A stretch of 64,000 nt of DNA, taken from NCBI RefSeq assembly GCF_019968765.1, contig NZ_CP074149.1, forward strand, positions 4,340,001 through 4,404,000, in the 5' to 3' direction. The stretch is from Enterobacter sp. JBIWA008. GTDB lineage: Bacteria; Pseudomonadota; Gammaproteobacteria; Enterobacterales; Enterobacteriaceae. The notes beneath the pieces are model-generated. The model saw only the letters and a program-made list of their open reading frames with translations, had not been told where the DNA came from and did no database searches. Each line of letters begins with the position of its first letter. The stretch's first letter is position 1. Positions 1 through 14,026 of this stretch are shown here, one piece after another. The translations under genes were made by a program, and so were the position numbers.

Positions 1-178
1 CCGTGATAAGACCGGCCACGTCAGGGGCTATTGCCACCACATCGGCGGTGAACCGTGCATCACGCGTCCACGGTGATTCGGTGTAATAAACCCAGGCGCG
101 GAAAATAGCGATGAAGGCAAGGATAACCAGTGCCATCGTGATGGCGGTGCGGGAGATTTTTCTTGTTAGCGTTTTCAC
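1..178 (-). CDS. aaeA: p-hydroxybenzoic acid efflux pump membrane-fusion subunit AaeA (N-terminal part only)
   Basis: The reverse strand reads from a GTG start (V/M-K-T-L-T-R-K) into a single N-terminal membrane anchor and the segment [14 protein letters not shown], typical of AaeA, the periplasmic adaptor of the AaeAB aromatic-acid efflux pump. Only the first 59 or so codons are inside the window; the rest and aaeB lie to the left. It starts 7 bp after the aaeX stop, so aaeX-aaeA(-aaeB) is one operon read away from aaeR. An in-frame ATG is not available at this point (the overlapping ATG is out of frame), which favours the GTG. Identification is by recalled similarity to the E. coli protein; the adaptor domain itself is not visible. 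Confidence 0.85.
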   Translation of the reverse strand, partial: MKTLTRKISRTAITMALVILAFIAIFRAWVYYTESPWTRDARFTADVVAIAPDVAGLIT

Positions 179-185
179 ATCAACC

Positions 186-389
186 TCAGACAAACATGCG
201 CGATATCAGGTAAAACAGGCAGCAATATAGCGCGGTATTGAACAATGCAGGGTGCCAGACGAAATCGTAGATCCCGGTAGGGACCAGCACCTTGCGCACC
301 AGCCAGAAAATCGCCAGTGATAAAAGAAGCTCGAAAAATATCGGTGGGAACGACAGACCGAACACCACGATAACGGGAAACAGACTCAT
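186..389 (-). CDS. aaeX: AaeX, small inner-membrane protein of the aae efflux operon
   Basis: A 67-residue hydrophobic protein (DUF1656) with two predicted membrane segments, roughly residues 8-30 and 47-65, separated by a short loop containing [12 protein letters not shown]. Length and sequence are nearly identical to E. coli AaeX, the first gene of aaeXAB. Its molecular role is unknown; it is always beside the AaeAB aromatic carboxylic acid efflux pump and is presumed to be a membrane component or accessory. It is divergent from aaeR, whose LysR product activates this operon in E. coli in response to aromatic carboxylic acids. Confidence 0.93.
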   Translation of the reverse strand: MSLFPVIVVFGLSFPPIFFELLLSLAIFWLVRKVLVPTGIYDFVWHPALFNTALYCCLFYLISRMFV

Positions 390-568
390 GTTGACCTTGA
401 TAAGAGAGAGTGCAGGCTTCAGAATTTTTTAGCGCACGCCACCGCAGGAGAGCAAGAAACGCCGGGCGAGAATGGCGCAGCCGTTATGTAATTAATAATA
501 TATTAACGTAACAGTTATGCTGTTATCTATAATATGTGATCTAAATCACTTTTAAGCCAGAGTGAACA
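390..568. promoter_or_regulatory. aaeX/aaeR divergent intergenic region with a CRP-like site
   Basis: This spacer separates aaeX (minus) from aaeR (plus). On the plus strand a TATAAT at 528-533 could be the aaeR -10 element, but I see no good -35 at normal spacing. At 535-550 there is a TGTGA-N6-TCACT dyad that fits the CRP/FNR-type consensus well; lying over the probable aaeR start point, it would be placed to repress aaeR. The AT-rich stretch 485-530 contains several T-N11-A arrangements expected of LysR binding, but none stands out. Binding is inferred only. Confidence 0.5.
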
Positions 569-1495
569 ATGGAACGTTTAAAACGCATGTCGGTCTTCGC
601 CAAAGTGGTTGAACTGGGCTCTTTTACCGCCGCTGCACGCCAGCTTCAGATGAGCGTCTCATCCATCAGCCAGACGGTGTCCAAACTGGAAGATGAGCTT
701 CAGGTTAAGCTGCTCAACCGTAGCACCCGCAGTATTGGGCTGACGGAAGCGGGTAAAATTTACTATCAGGGCTGTCGCCGCATGCTGCTTGAAGTGCAGG
801 ATGTTCACGAACAGCTCTATGCATTCAACAACACCCCCATCGGCACGCTGCGCATCGGGTGTTCTTCAACTATGGCACAAAATGTTCTCGCTGCCATGAC
901 GGCGGATATGCTGAGAGAGTATCCCGGGCTTACCGTCAATCTGGTGACGGGTATCCCGGCGCCTGATCTGATTGCCGACGGGCTGGACGTGGTGATCCGC
1001 GTCGGCGCATTGCAGGATTCCAGCCTCTTCTCTCGGCGGCTTGGCAGCATGCCGATGGTCGTCTGCGCCTCGAAAAGCTATCTGGCGCAGTACGGCGTTC
1101 CGGAGAAACCCGCCGATCTAACCAACCACTCGTGGCTGGAGTACAGCGTGCGGCCCGATAATGAATTTGAGCTGATTGCCCCGGAAGGGATCTCCACCAA
1201 ACTGCTGCCGGAAGGGCGGTTTATCACCAACGATCCGATGACCATTTCGCGCTGGCTGGTGGCCGGCGCCGGGATCGCCTATGTGCCGTTAATGTGGGTG
1301 ATCAACGAGATTAACAGCGGCGTGCTGGAGATCCTCTTCCCGCGCTACCAGTCCGATCCGCGTCCGGTATACGCCCTGTATACCGAAAAAGACAAACTCC
1401 CGCTCAAGGTACAGGTGTGTATTAACTATCTGACCGAGTATTTTGTGGACGTGGCGGAGCTGTTTCAGGGGATGCGGGGAAGAAGGAAAGAGTAG
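569..1495 (+). CDS. aaeR: LysR-type transcriptional regulator AaeR
   Basis: 308 residues with an N-terminal winged helix-turn-helix (about residues 3-60; FTAAARQLQMSVSSISQ marks the recognition region) followed by a LysR periplasmic-binding-like effector domain (about 90-290). It is nearly colinear with E. coli AaeR (309 residues), which activates the divergent aaeXAB efflux operon in the presence of p-hydroxybenzoate and related aromatic acids. The ATG lies 19 bp after a CRP-like dyad. The divergent arrangement with aaeX supports the assignment. Nothing is truncated. Confidence 0.93.
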   Translation: MERLKRMSVFAKVVELGSFTAAARQLQMSVSSISQTVSKLEDELQVKLLNRSTRSIGLTEAGKIYYQGCRRMLLEVQDVHEQLYAFNNTPIGTLRIGCSSTMAQNVLAAMTADMLREYPGLTVNLVTGIPAPDLIADGLDVVIRVGALQDSSLFSRRLGSMPMVVCASKSYLAQYGVPEKPADLTNHSWLEYSVRPDNEFELIAPEGISTKLLPEGRFITNDPMTISRWLVAGAGIAYVPLMWVINEINSGVLEILFPRYQSDPRPVYALYTEKDKLPLKVQVCINYLTEYFVDVAELFQGMRGRRKE

Positions 1496-1541
1496 GCCTT
1501 TTTCCAAAAGGACTAGTGAGAAAAGACAGCGCGGAGCAGTT

Positions 1542-1564
1542 CCCTCTCCCCTTTGGGAAGAGGG
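1542..1564. terminator. Hairpin between the convergent aaeR and tldD genes
   Basis: CCCTCT and AGAGGG arms with a short loop (CCCTCTCCCCTTTGGGAAGAGGG) lie between the 3' ends of aaeR and tldD. There is no clean U-run on either side, so it may be a weak bidirectional terminator or one of the small C/G-rich palindromic repeats scattered through enteric intergenic regions. A genome-wide count of the sequence would separate these two readings. Confidence 0.45.
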
Positions 1565-1572
1565 TCAGGAAA

Positions 1573-3066
<1,494 letters not shown>

Positions 3067-3102
3067 TTATTGAGAGTGAGGCAATTACCTGCCCACGTCA
3101 AA

Positions 3103-6100
3103 TCATTGCTGTGCATCTTTGCGCGGCTGGCGCAGCACCTCGTTAATCTGCGGTTTATCGATCGGACCGGTGATGCGGTAGCGCAGAATGGAGACCTTGC
3201 TCCACAGCGGCCCCAGCACTTTGCTGGCGGCAAACACCGCCGCACCGACAATCGGGTTAACCACGAAGGCCGCCGCAACGCCCACGCTCGCGGAAATTTC
3301 CGGTGCCACCACGGCTTCCATATCCAGCTCGCGGCGCACGAGGTTGACTGAGCCTTTCATGGCAATATCCGCTTCCAGGCCATCCACCAGCGTATCGTCC
3401 GTATGCAGAACGCCGTCCTTGATCCACGCCGTGCTGCGGATTGAATCGTAGTAGAAACCTTCGCTGAAGGTATCGCTGAAATCAAAGCGCAGCTTGCGCA
3501 GCAGCGCATCAAAACTCAGCAGGCGCAGGATCTGCCCGGCGCGCCCCGTGCTCACGTCGGCAATTTCACCTTTGCCAAAGCGGGTTTTCAGAATGCCGTT
3601 CAGCGAGGCTTCATCCGGCCTCCACGGGGCATCACGCCAGTGAAGATCGTAATCAACGTCAAATGACGAGCCGCGCAGCGGAGTGGTGATACCAAAGAAA
3701 TTGGTTGCCGCATCCAGTTTGTTGCCTTTAATGTCGCCTTTAAGGGAAGTTCGCTGCTCGCCCGGGTTATTCACCCATTCCCCGCCCGCCGTCATGCGGC
3801 CAAAGCCGGTGTCGATCAATCCGCCGGAGAGCGTAAGCGTATTTCCCTGAATGGCAAAATCACCGTCGATGCGGCCATATTTCTGCCCCCACAGCCAACA
3901 CTCTGCACAGCGCAGCTGAAGATCGGGCCAGCCGCTAAAATCGATGCGGGATGTCTTACTCAGCGGCGACGTCTCTGCCGGTTTGTCTTTCACGCTCGCG
4001 GCACTTGTCGGGTTGTAGTAGAGATAGCGGATCGCCGCCTGCCACGGCGCGTGATTGCGCATGGTCAGCGTGCCGTTGATCTCCCTTCCCTGGGCCTCCA
4101 CCTTCGTGCCGTTGGCGCCAGGCTGCGAGACAATGCTCAGGTTGTTCCACTGCTGTCCGCCCAGCATCAGCGACGGCGTGCGTACGGTAATGGCTTGCGG
4201 GAACTGGGCGGTTTCATCAACGTTTTGCCCAACGCCTTTCTGGAACAGCGCCAGCCACTCTGCACCGTCCATCGGTGGGAGATTCAGCTCAATGCCCGGC
4301 TGCTCCGGCAGCGGCGGGGTGGAGCGGCTATCCGTTGTCCAGATGGCTTTGTCGAGGGTGAGCTTGCGGTTAAGCAGCCAGCGGCTGTTGAAGTGGTTCG
4401 TCCCGCCCGCGCTGCCGGTCAGCTCGAAGCTGTTCAGGTTGCCATCAACGTTCAGCTTCACCGGCAGCGGCTGTCCGGCCTGTTTATCCAGCGGCGCAGG
4501 CAGCTGGCTCTGAAGGTTTTTCAGATCGCCCGTGATGTCGACCTTATACCGGGCACCAGCGTGATAAGGCAGGTCGATTGCCACTTTACCCTGCCAGGCG
4601 ACCGCCCCCTCCACTGACGCCTCAATGGGCTTCGGCAGGACGTCCATTCGCGCTGGCTGCCAGTTGCCGTCCAGATTGACGGCCACCTGATAGGCCTTTT
4701 CACCCTCGGTAGTCGTGAAGTCGATATTAACGGGCTGATTAAACCAGCTGGCCGTAAGCGGCTCGCTCTTAAGGTTACCGTTCTCAAAGCTGAACTGCCC
4801 GCTGAGATTTTTCAGCGTGCTCTCAAGGGGTTTGATGAACAGGCTGTTGTTCTTAAGGCGGACATCACCTTTGGCGGTGGTCATCTCTCCGTCCAGAGGA
4901 ATATCAAGATGTAAGCGAGCATTCACATCGCCATCAAGCTGCAGCTGCTGAAGCGTCGCGGCCAGCGACTCTTTCAAGGGGGTGTCCTCAAAGTACGGTC
5001 CCACCGCCTTGCCAGGACCGTTGATATCGGCATCAATCAGCAGCTTCTCTTTTGAGTAGTCCGGAATGTTGGCCGTCAGGTTGCTGGCCGTCACGCCGCC
5101 CAGCGCCACGCTGTCGGATTTCATCCATAGTCCGTCATTGAGGAAGTTGAGTTCGATATCCAGGTTTTTCAGCGCGGGCCAGCCGGGCTGGAACGCGAAG
5201 GTGGCGTCATGCAGCGGCACCAGCACCTGGAACTGACCTTCATTATGTTTGTACGGGAAAAGATGCGGATTGCCGCCGTAGACCAGCGTGGCATTGTCCG
5301 CCTGACCGCCCTGAATTGCGCCGCTCAGATAGTCGACCAGGGCTTTTCCCATCAGGTTTTCCGGGAAGTAGCGCCAGGCCTGAGAACCGTCATCAGTGCT
5401 AATCCCCGCCAGAATGCCCAGCCACGGCTCATCACCTTCAGGCTGCAGATAGCGGAAATCGCCGCGCGCGTGTACCGCTTTGGCTTTCACATCGATATGC
5501 CGGCCATCGAGCTGAAAACCCTTGTCGTTACGGAGCCAGTTAAGTACCGCGCTGCCCTGTTCGATTTCCAGCGGCGCGCGGAAGACCGTCTCGTAAGGCA
5601 TTTTGGCGTCGTGCATATCAACCGTCAGCCTGCCGTTTTCCACGCTGCCTTCCAGCTTGCCGCTAAAGTGCTCAGCTCCCGGCAGCAGCTTCCACTGCTT
5701 CCAGGCCAGATCTTTCCATGTTGCCTGGAAGCGGGTTTTTTCCGTCGCCTGCAGCGGGATATCCAGCGCCAGAGAATCAATCTTTCCGCTCGGCTGCGTA
5801 GCCAGCCAGATCTCACCCAGGTCAGGAGATATCTTTGCCGCCATCGAGCGCAGGCCTTCAATGGCAGCCAAATCGAGGTTGCTGGCGCGGATGCGCAGCT
5901 CGTCGCTGCGTTTACTGGCCGTGCCGCCGACGTCCTGCTCCGGCATCCAGGCCAGCGTTAGCGCACCGCGCGGCCACGGCTTGCCGTCCATTGTGATGCG
6001 GGTATCGGGAATGGCAAACTGCCAGCCCTCTTTCTCCTGCGTCACGTGCGCAGTGAGGCTATCGACGGAAAGCTGATGCTGCTGTTTTTCGCCTTTCCAA

Positions 6101-6906
6101 CTTGCGCCCCCCTGCTTGAGCCATATATCGCCGCTGGCAAATTTCCCTTTTGTCAGGGTCAGCCAGCCTTCAAGACTGAAGCGGGCCGTTTCCAGCTGCA
6201 TATTTTGCTGGAGCCAGTCGCCCAGCCATGGCTTAACGTCCACATCGTCGGCCTGCAGCCAGACTTTGCCGTTATTTAACAGGCCGTCATCGTCGCGCAG
6301 ATCCATGCGCACCTGCATCACGCCGTGCTGGCCGTTGAGGCTTGAGAGATTAACCTGCCCCTCGGCGCGGTGACGTTCTTTACCGTTGAGCCAGGTCAGC
6401 TGAGGGATCGCCAGTTCGGCGCGCTGGCCGGAAAGGGTAATAAAGCTCACTTCGCTGTCGCGCAGATCGAAATGATCGAACTGGCGGAGGAAAAGATCGC
6501 TGAAGCGGTTGGCTTCAAGACCCTGACCGCTATCGCCGCCAGACAGCGGCGTATTGGTCAGGAACTGGAGTTGATAAAAGGTGAGATCGCGAAACTGCCA
6601 GCGCAGATGCAGCAGGCTTTGCCAGACGTCAAGCGCCAGGGTTACGCGTTTGATTTTCAGGTAGCCGCCATCTTTCAGGCTGGCGTTGATATCCCGGACA
6701 TCGAGCGTCGGGCCAAAATTCTGCCAGTTAGCGCTAATCTGGCTTACGTTCACCGGCACGCCGGTGGTGGATTCGATTTTAGCCAGCAGCTGCGGACGCC
6801 AGCTGTCCAGATGCGGTAATACGAGGCGTAGCCCGCTCACGAGCAACGCGACAATCACGACCAGCGTTGCCCCTGTAAGCAATAAAATCCCCGGCAATCG
6901 CCTCAC
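3103..6906 (-). CDS. yhdP: AsmA-family phospholipid transport protein YhdP
   Basis: A 1267-residue protein with one N-terminal membrane helix (about residues 4-26) followed by a very long AsmA/DUF3971-type region of repeated beta-rich modules and a C-terminal AsmA-like segment with a hydrophobic stretch (VGVAAAFVVNPIVGAAVFAA). E. coli YhdP is a bridge-like periplasmic protein that helps move phospholipid to the outer membrane and influences enterobacterial common antigen and vancomycin barrier function. I place the start at the GTG at 6906 (V-R-R-L-P-G-I), because AAGGAG lies just upstream and the family starts there; a frame continuation 9 codons further upstream is not needed. It follows rng by 42 bp. 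Confidence 0.93.
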   Translation of the reverse strand: MRRLPGILLLTGATLVVIVALLVSGLRLVLPHLDSWRPQLLAKIESTTGVPVNVSQISANWQNFGPTLDVRDINASLKDGGYLKIKRVTLALDVWQSLLHLRWQFRDLTFYQLQFLTNTPLSGGDSGQGLEANRFSDLFLRQFDHFDLRDSEVSFITLSGQRAELAIPQLTWLNGKERHRAEGQVNLSSLNGQHGVMQVRMDLRDDDGLLNNGKVWLQADDVDVKPWLGDWLQQNMQLETARFSLEGWLTLTKGKFASGDIWLKQGGASWKGEKQQHQLSVDSLTAHVTQEKEGWQFAIPDTRITMDGKPWPRGALTLAWMPEQDVGGTASKRSDELRIRASNLDLAAIEGLRSMAAKISPDLGEIWLATQPSGKIDSLALDIPLQATEKTRFQATWKDLAWKQWKLLPGAEHFSGKLEGSVENGRLTVDMHDAKMPYETVFRAPLEIEQGSAVLNWLRNDKGFQLDGRHIDVKAKAVHARGDFRYLQPEGDEPWLGILAGISTDDGSQAWRYFPENLMGKALVDYLSGAIQGGQADNATLVYGGNPHLFPYKHNEGQFQVLVPLHDATFAFQPGWPALKNLDIELNFLNDGLWMKSDSVALGGVTASNLTANIPDYSKEKLLIDADINGPGKAVGPYFEDTPLKESLAATLQQLQLDGDVNARLHLDIPLDGEMTTAKGDVRLKNNSLFIKPLESTLKNLSGQFSFENGNLKSEPLTASWFNQPVNIDFTTTEGEKAYQVAVNLDGNWQPARMDVLPKPIEASVEGAVAWQGKVAIDLPYHAGARYKVDITGDLKNLQSQLPAPLDKQAGQPLPVKLNVDGNLNSFELTGSAGGTNHFNSRWLLNRKLTLDKAIWTTDSRSTPPLPEQPGIELNLPPMDGAEWLALFQKGVGQNVDETAQFPQAITVRTPSLMLGGQQWNNLSIVSQPGANGTKVEAQGREINGTLTMRNHAPWQAAIRYLYYNPTSAASVKDKPAETSPLSKTSRIDFSGWPDLQLRCAECWLWGQKYGRIDGDFAIQGNTLTLSGGLIDTGFGRMTAGGEWVNNPGEQRTSLKGDIKGNKLDAATNFFGITTPLRGSSFDVDYDLHWRDAPWRPDEASLNGILKTRFGKGEIADVSTGRAGQILRLLSFDALLRKLRFDFSDTFSEGFYYDSIRSTAWIKDGVLHTDDTLVDGLEADIAMKGSVNLVRRELDMEAVVAPEISASVGVAAAFVVNPIVGAAVFAASKVLGPLWSKVSILRYRITGPIDKPQINEVLRQPRKDAQQ

Positions 6907-6948
6907 GCATCTCTCCTTGTCAGCTTTCGTCACGCAGCGTACTGCGTC

Positions 6949-8418
6949 TTACATCATCACGACGTCAAACTGCTCCTGGTTATAGAGCGGTTCAATTTGT
7001 ACTTTTACCTGTTTGCCGACAAAGATTTCCACTTCCGCCAGCGCGTGTGACTCTTCGCCTTTCAGCGCTTCAGCCACCGCAGGGGAAGCATAGACCAGAA
7101 AACGATCGGAGTCGTAGGCATGATGAACACGGACGATTTCGCGCATAATTTCGTAGCAGACGGTCTCAACCGTCTTTACCGTTCCGCGTCCATGGCAGGT
7201 TGGGCATTCATTACACAGCACATGCTCAACGCTTTCACGAGTACGCTTACGCGTCATTTCCACCAGCCCCAGCTGCGAGAAGCCGTTGATGCTGGTTTTC
7301 ACGCGATCTTTGCTCAGCGCCTGCTCAAGCGAGTGCAGCACGCGGCGGCGATGGTCTTCATTACTCATATCGATGAAGTCGATGATGATAATGCCGCCCA
7401 GATTGCGCAGACGAAGCTGGCGCGCAATCGCCTGCGTGGCTTCGATGTTGGTGTTGAAGATGGTGTCATCCAGGTTGCGATGGCCGACAAACGCGCCGGT
7501 GTTGATATCGACGGTGGTCATCGCTTCGGTCTGATCGATGATCAGATAGCCGCCTGACTTCAGCTCGACCTTACGCTCCAGCGCACGCTGGATCTCGTTT
7601 TCGACATCATAGAGATCGAAGATCGGCTGACGCCCTGAATAATGCTCCAGCAGGCCAGGCATCTCCGGGATATATTCGGCGGTAAACTCCAGCAGGGCTT
7701 CATAGGTCAGGCGCGAGTCCACGCGAATGCGGTCGAGCTGGGCATCAGCAAAGTCGCGCAGAACGCGCTGAGCAAGGGCCAGTTCACCGTAAAGCTGGTA
7801 GCGGGTCTGGTTGCGTTTTTTACGCTCCATTACCTTGGTCCAGACGCGCTTCAGGTAAGCCGCATCTGACGCGAGGTCTTCTTCGCTGATCCCTTCCGCA
7901 GCGGTACGGATGATAAATCCACCCTGTTCATCGCAGTAGGCGCTGACCACTTTCTTCAGACGCTCGCGCTCGGTTTCGCTCTCAATACGCTGCGAAACGC
8001 CCACGTGCGACGCACCGGGCATAAAGACCAGATAGCGGGAAGGTAAGGTGATGTCGGTGGTCAGACGGGCGCCTTTGGTACCGAGGGGGTCTTTCACCAC
8101 CTGCACCATCAGATCCTGTCCCTGACGCACCAGTTCAGAAATATCGCGCACGGCAAACTGCTTTTGCTCTTCGCCCGCGACGCACTCGGTGTGCGGCATG
8201 ATATCGGAGGCATGTAAAAATGCCGCCTTATCCAGTCCAATATCTACAAAAGCCGCCTGCATACCCGGTAGTACACGACTGACACGACCTTTGTAGATAT
8301 TGCCTACTATTCCGCGCCGCGCTTCACGCTCAATATGAATTTCCTGAAGAATGCCACCATCAATATAGGCCACACGGGTTTCCGATGGCGTTACGTTTAC
8401 CAACAATTCAGCCGTCAT
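6949..8418 (-). CDS. rng: Ribonuclease G
   Basis: 489 residues from the ATG at 8418, the same length as E. coli RNase G (a paralogue of the RNase E catalytic half). It matures the 5' end of 16S rRNA and cleaves some mRNAs. Visible parts: S1 RNA-binding domain (about 39-128, [20 protein letters not shown]), the 5'-sensor/RNase H-like region, the DNase I-like catalytic region with DINTG and IIIDFIDM, and the zinc-link CPTCHGRG near residue 404. An in-frame ATG six codons upstream exists, but the chosen start matches the family. It overlaps the 3' end of yhdE by 11 bp, so the two are translated from one message. Confidence 0.96.
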   Translation of the reverse strand: MTAELLVNVTPSETRVAYIDGGILQEIHIEREARRGIVGNIYKGRVSRVLPGMQAAFVDIGLDKAAFLHASDIMPHTECVAGEEQKQFAVRDISELVRQGQDLMVQVVKDPLGTKGARLTTDITLPSRYLVFMPGASHVGVSQRIESETERERLKKVVSAYCDEQGGFIIRTAAEGISEEDLASDAAYLKRVWTKVMERKKRNQTRYQLYGELALAQRVLRDFADAQLDRIRVDSRLTYEALLEFTAEYIPEMPGLLEHYSGRQPIFDLYDVENEIQRALERKVELKSGGYLIIDQTEAMTTVDINTGAFVGHRNLDDTIFNTNIEATQAIARQLRLRNLGGIIIIDFIDMSNEDHRRRVLHSLEQALSKDRVKTSINGFSQLGLVEMTRKRTRESVEHVLCNECPTCHGRGTVKTVETVCYEIMREIVRVHHAYDSDRFLVYASPAVAEALKGEESHALAEVEIFVGKQVKVQIEPLYNQEQFDVVMM

Positions 8419-9001
8419 AATTATCCCTTCCCTCACGCAGTGAGTTAAAATTGCTCAGCAACTCATACGTTTCCACCAGCGGTAAGCCGACTACGGCGTG
8501 ATAGCTGCCATTAATCTTCCTGACAAAACAGCCACCCAGCCCCTGAATACCGTATGCACCTGCTTTATCCATCGGTTCACCGCTGGCAATATAAGCGGCG
8601 ATGTCGTCGTCGGTAAGTACTCTGAAGGTCACTTCTGTCACTACCAGGCAATCCAGCACGTGCTGGCGGTCAGCCAGCGCGACGGCCGTCATCACCTGAT
8701 GCGTTTGTCCGGACATTTTGTGCAGCATGCGCGCCGCATGATCGGCATCGCGCGGTTTCTCAAGCACTTCACCGTTCAGAATAACGATGGTATCTGCTCC
8801 CAGCACGGGAAGATCGCGCGGCACACTCGCCACGCCCGCCTGCGCTTTCTCGCGCGCCAGGCGAGACACGTACTGTTGAGCGCTTTCGCCCTCAGCACGT
8901 TTTTCTTCAATGCCGGTAACGATGCGTTCAAAAGAGACCCCTAGCTGCGTCAGGAGTTCCTGACGGCGCGGGGAGCCGGAAGCGAGATACAAAGACGTCA
9001 T
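8408..9001 (-). CDS. yhdE: Maf-type nucleoside triphosphate pyrophosphatase YhdE (dTTP/UTP)
   Basis: 197 residues, full length for the Maf family. These enzymes hydrolyse non-canonical or modified nucleotides and, for the YhdE subgroup, dTTP and UTP to the monophosphate and pyrophosphate. The N-terminal signature [11 protein letters not shown] (about 7-17), the GADTIV motif near residue 69 and the [12 protein letters not shown] block are all present. It sits between mreD (9 bp upstream) and rng (11 bp overlap), the standard enteric order. House-cleaning role is family knowledge; substrate preference is inferred from the YhdE subgroup. Confidence 0.93.
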   Translation of the reverse strand: MTSLYLASGSPRRQELLTQLGVSFERIVTGIEEKRAEGESAQQYVSRLAREKAQAGVASVPRDLPVLGADTIVILNGEVLEKPRDADHAARMLHKMSGQTHQVMTAVALADRQHVLDCLVVTEVTFRVLTDDDIAAYIASGEPMDKAGAYGIQGLGGCFVRKINGSYHAVVGLPLVETYELLSNFNSLREGRDNYDG

Positions 9002-9010
9002 AGAAACCTT

Positions 9011-10515
<1,505 letters not shown>

Positions 10516-10577
10516 AGGCTATGCGTATTCTCGCGTCAGAGAGAAAGGGTAGCAAATTGCTACCCTCTCAAACTCGA

Positions 10578-11756
<1,179 letters not shown>

Positions 11757-11903
11757 TCATCCCCTGACTCCCTCAGGGCTGAGTAAACAGTAGCGTTCCC
11801 CACTGACGTTTGTAACCCGTTAAAGGTCGTTCACTGGCTTTTTGCTCGACATACTCAAAGCTACAGGCGCGATATTCTACGTGAAAACAGCGTAAACGGC
11901 AGG

Positions 11904-13844
11904 TCAAACAGAGTATCTTTGCAAATATTTTTTCACGTTGGTGTCAAGCGGTTGAGAGGCAGCAAAAAAATCCCCCTGACCACCCATTACACCGCGCTCT
12001 GTTAACATCTGCCATTCCCCTCTGGATCGTACGCCCGTAGCAAATACTTGTGTTCGCGTTCCCTTGCATGCTTCTACCAGACTCTGTACCAGCAGCTGGT
12101 TTTCCGTACGCTTCTCAATATTCCTTACCAGCCCTGGATGTAGCTTTAATAACTCCACATCCAGCTCCTTAATCCAGTCGGTACTGACCAGCGTTAAACC
12201 TGCCTGCGTCACCGCGACACGCGCACCGAGCGCATTGATCAAACGTACCACCGGACGTAACCGGCTGATGTGTTGACCTACATCGGCCTCAGCAAGTTCA
12301 AAAATAATGTGTTTGCGTTGCGATTTTTCGCATTGCATTAATGTATCACGTAGCCAGCGCTGAAAACGTGGACGTATTAACGACTCCACGGTGACCTGCA
12401 GCGCCAGGTTTTCTTCCGGCCAGAAAGATAAAAACGGAATCAGCCGGGTAATTTGCTGGCGGTCATACTCTTCGGACAGGCCGAATTGCATGACCATCGG
12501 CAGATATTCCGCCGAGATAACCTCTTCCGAACCGTCAAAAATACGGCACATCAGTTCACGGTGATGAACGTTGCCATTTTTCATTACCGCGGGTTTTTGA
12601 TAAATACGTGGCCCGCCGCGGCTAAGCATTTGCTCAATCAGCGTTCGCCAGCGCACGTTGCCACGCCCTTTTTCCGGCAGCGAGTCATCATAAATCGCCC
12701 AGCCGTTCGCCCCCTGCAGGACGGCGTTGCGGGTAGCGGCTTCCGCATGCTCCATCACCTGTTCTGTTGATTGTCCGCCACGCCAGGCGCAGATCCCTAT
12801 GTGGACCATATCGTCCCTGTCGAGCATTTTGCTCTGCGGCAACGCATCCACCGCCTTCAGCAGCTGGCTGGCGATGCTTTCCGACTCTTTCAGCGTACGG
12901 TGCGGCAGCAACACGGCAAAGTCGCTGCGGTGATAGCGGGCCAGTAATGCGCCCGGGTAGCGCATAATAAAGGTGGAGAGCAGGTTGATCAGCGTAAAGA
13001 GATTTTCTTCCGCGTCCCGCTGTCCCCAGGTGTCGCGCAGGAGATCGAAATCGGGCAGGCGAATCATCATCACCACCCCATGTGTCCCCACTTTTTCTGA
13101 ATCGTCAAGCAGCGTGGCGAGCTGATTATCAAAGAAAAGACGGTTATTAAGACCGGTTTTATTATCCTGCGCTGCATAAGAGCGGATCAGTGTATCCATA
13201 CGGCTGCGCTGGTCGCTGGCAAACTGGACTTCGGAGAGCAAGGTATCCAGCGCGCTACTGGCGCGTGACGGCCACTCATGGACAGAGCCACGCACCTGCG
13301 GGCCGCGTTCACCGTTCAGGATACGTACGGAGCGCATCTCCAGCAGCTCCTGGCCGGAGAGCTGGCGGCGCAGCCAGCGGACCGCGAGAAAGATCAGCAG
13401 AACGATAAACGCCACCGCGACGGTGAGCGGCGCGGTGGTCATCATGGAACGGAAATAGCTGGCCATCGGATCGAGATAGACCATGCGTATGGTCATCCCC
13501 GGATTTTTGAGGGAATGCACCGTCACTTCCCGATACTGGCTCACCACGCCCGCAGGACGATAACTTCCCGACCGTTCATGGCTTAAAACACGATGCTTTC
13601 CCTGCTGAATGTCGATCTGAACAATATCAACAGGTACCATCAACTCATCAAGCTCACTGGAGAGCGCCGGTAGCGGCGTCGTCAGCAGACGCGTATCAAT
13701 CACCGACGCGACAGACTGTACCCGGTTGACCAGTTTATCCTGAATGGCGTTGTAGAAGCTTAGAGAGCAGCCGAGAAGGGTGACAAAAATGGTAAGCCCC
13801 GTCAGCAAGGTGATAAAAGCTGAGAACTTCGTCGTTAATCGCAT
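11904..13844 (-). CDS. csrD: RNase E specificity factor CsrD (degenerate GGDEF-EAL)
   Basis: 646 residues, as in E. coli. Two N-terminal membrane helices (about 8-30 and 135-157) flank a periplasmic region; then a linker and tandem GGDEF-like and EAL-like domains. Both catalytic signatures are lost: the GGDEF site reads HRSDF and the EAL site reads ELM, so it should neither make nor cleave c-di-GMP. E. coli CsrD instead targets the small RNAs CsrB and CsrC for RNase E decay, with its EAL domain bound by EIIA-Glc, which lets CsrA act. Divergent from acuI. Confidence 0.95.
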   Translation of the reverse strand: MRLTTKFSAFITLLTGLTIFVTLLGCSLSFYNAIQDKLVNRVQSVASVIDTRLLTTPLPALSSELDELMVPVDIVQIDIQQGKHRVLSHERSGSYRPAGVVSQYREVTVHSLKNPGMTIRMVYLDPMASYFRSMMTTAPLTVAVAFIVLLIFLAVRWLRRQLSGQELLEMRSVRILNGERGPQVRGSVHEWPSRASSALDTLLSEVQFASDQRSRMDTLIRSYAAQDNKTGLNNRLFFDNQLATLLDDSEKVGTHGVVMMIRLPDFDLLRDTWGQRDAEENLFTLINLLSTFIMRYPGALLARYHRSDFAVLLPHRTLKESESIASQLLKAVDALPQSKMLDRDDMVHIGICAWRGGQSTEQVMEHAEAATRNAVLQGANGWAIYDDSLPEKGRGNVRWRTLIEQMLSRGGPRIYQKPAVMKNGNVHHRELMCRIFDGSEEVISAEYLPMVMQFGLSEEYDRQQITRLIPFLSFWPEENLALQVTVESLIRPRFQRWLRDTLMQCEKSQRKHIIFELAEADVGQHISRLRPVVRLINALGARVAVTQAGLTLVSTDWIKELDVELLKLHPGLVRNIEKRTENQLLVQSLVEACKGTRTQVFATGVRSRGEWQMLTERGVMGGQGDFFAASQPLDTNVKKYLQRYSV

Positions 13845-14026
13845 CCTTGAGATTACTCCGTGGGTTGATGGGGTAGCGAGTAAGCGCTAACTTGCATTTC
13901 AAATGCGGCATACTACCAAATCAGGTGTATCTGGCAATTCATTGCGTTAAATCGGCACTGCGTTTCCCTGAGCGAGTATAGTCTTCAGAAATTATTTTCC
14001 AATCACATGAGTCGAGAGGACCCCGT

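Noticed and set aside
5209..5961. Long antisense frames inside yhdP
   Set aside because: The plus-strand frames are explained by the composition of yhdP; they overlap each other in different frames and lack ribosome-binding sites.
11904..13844. csrD as an active diguanylate cyclase or phosphodiesterase
   Set aside because: Both active-site motifs are replaced (HRSDF, ELM), as in the known non-enzymatic CsrD.
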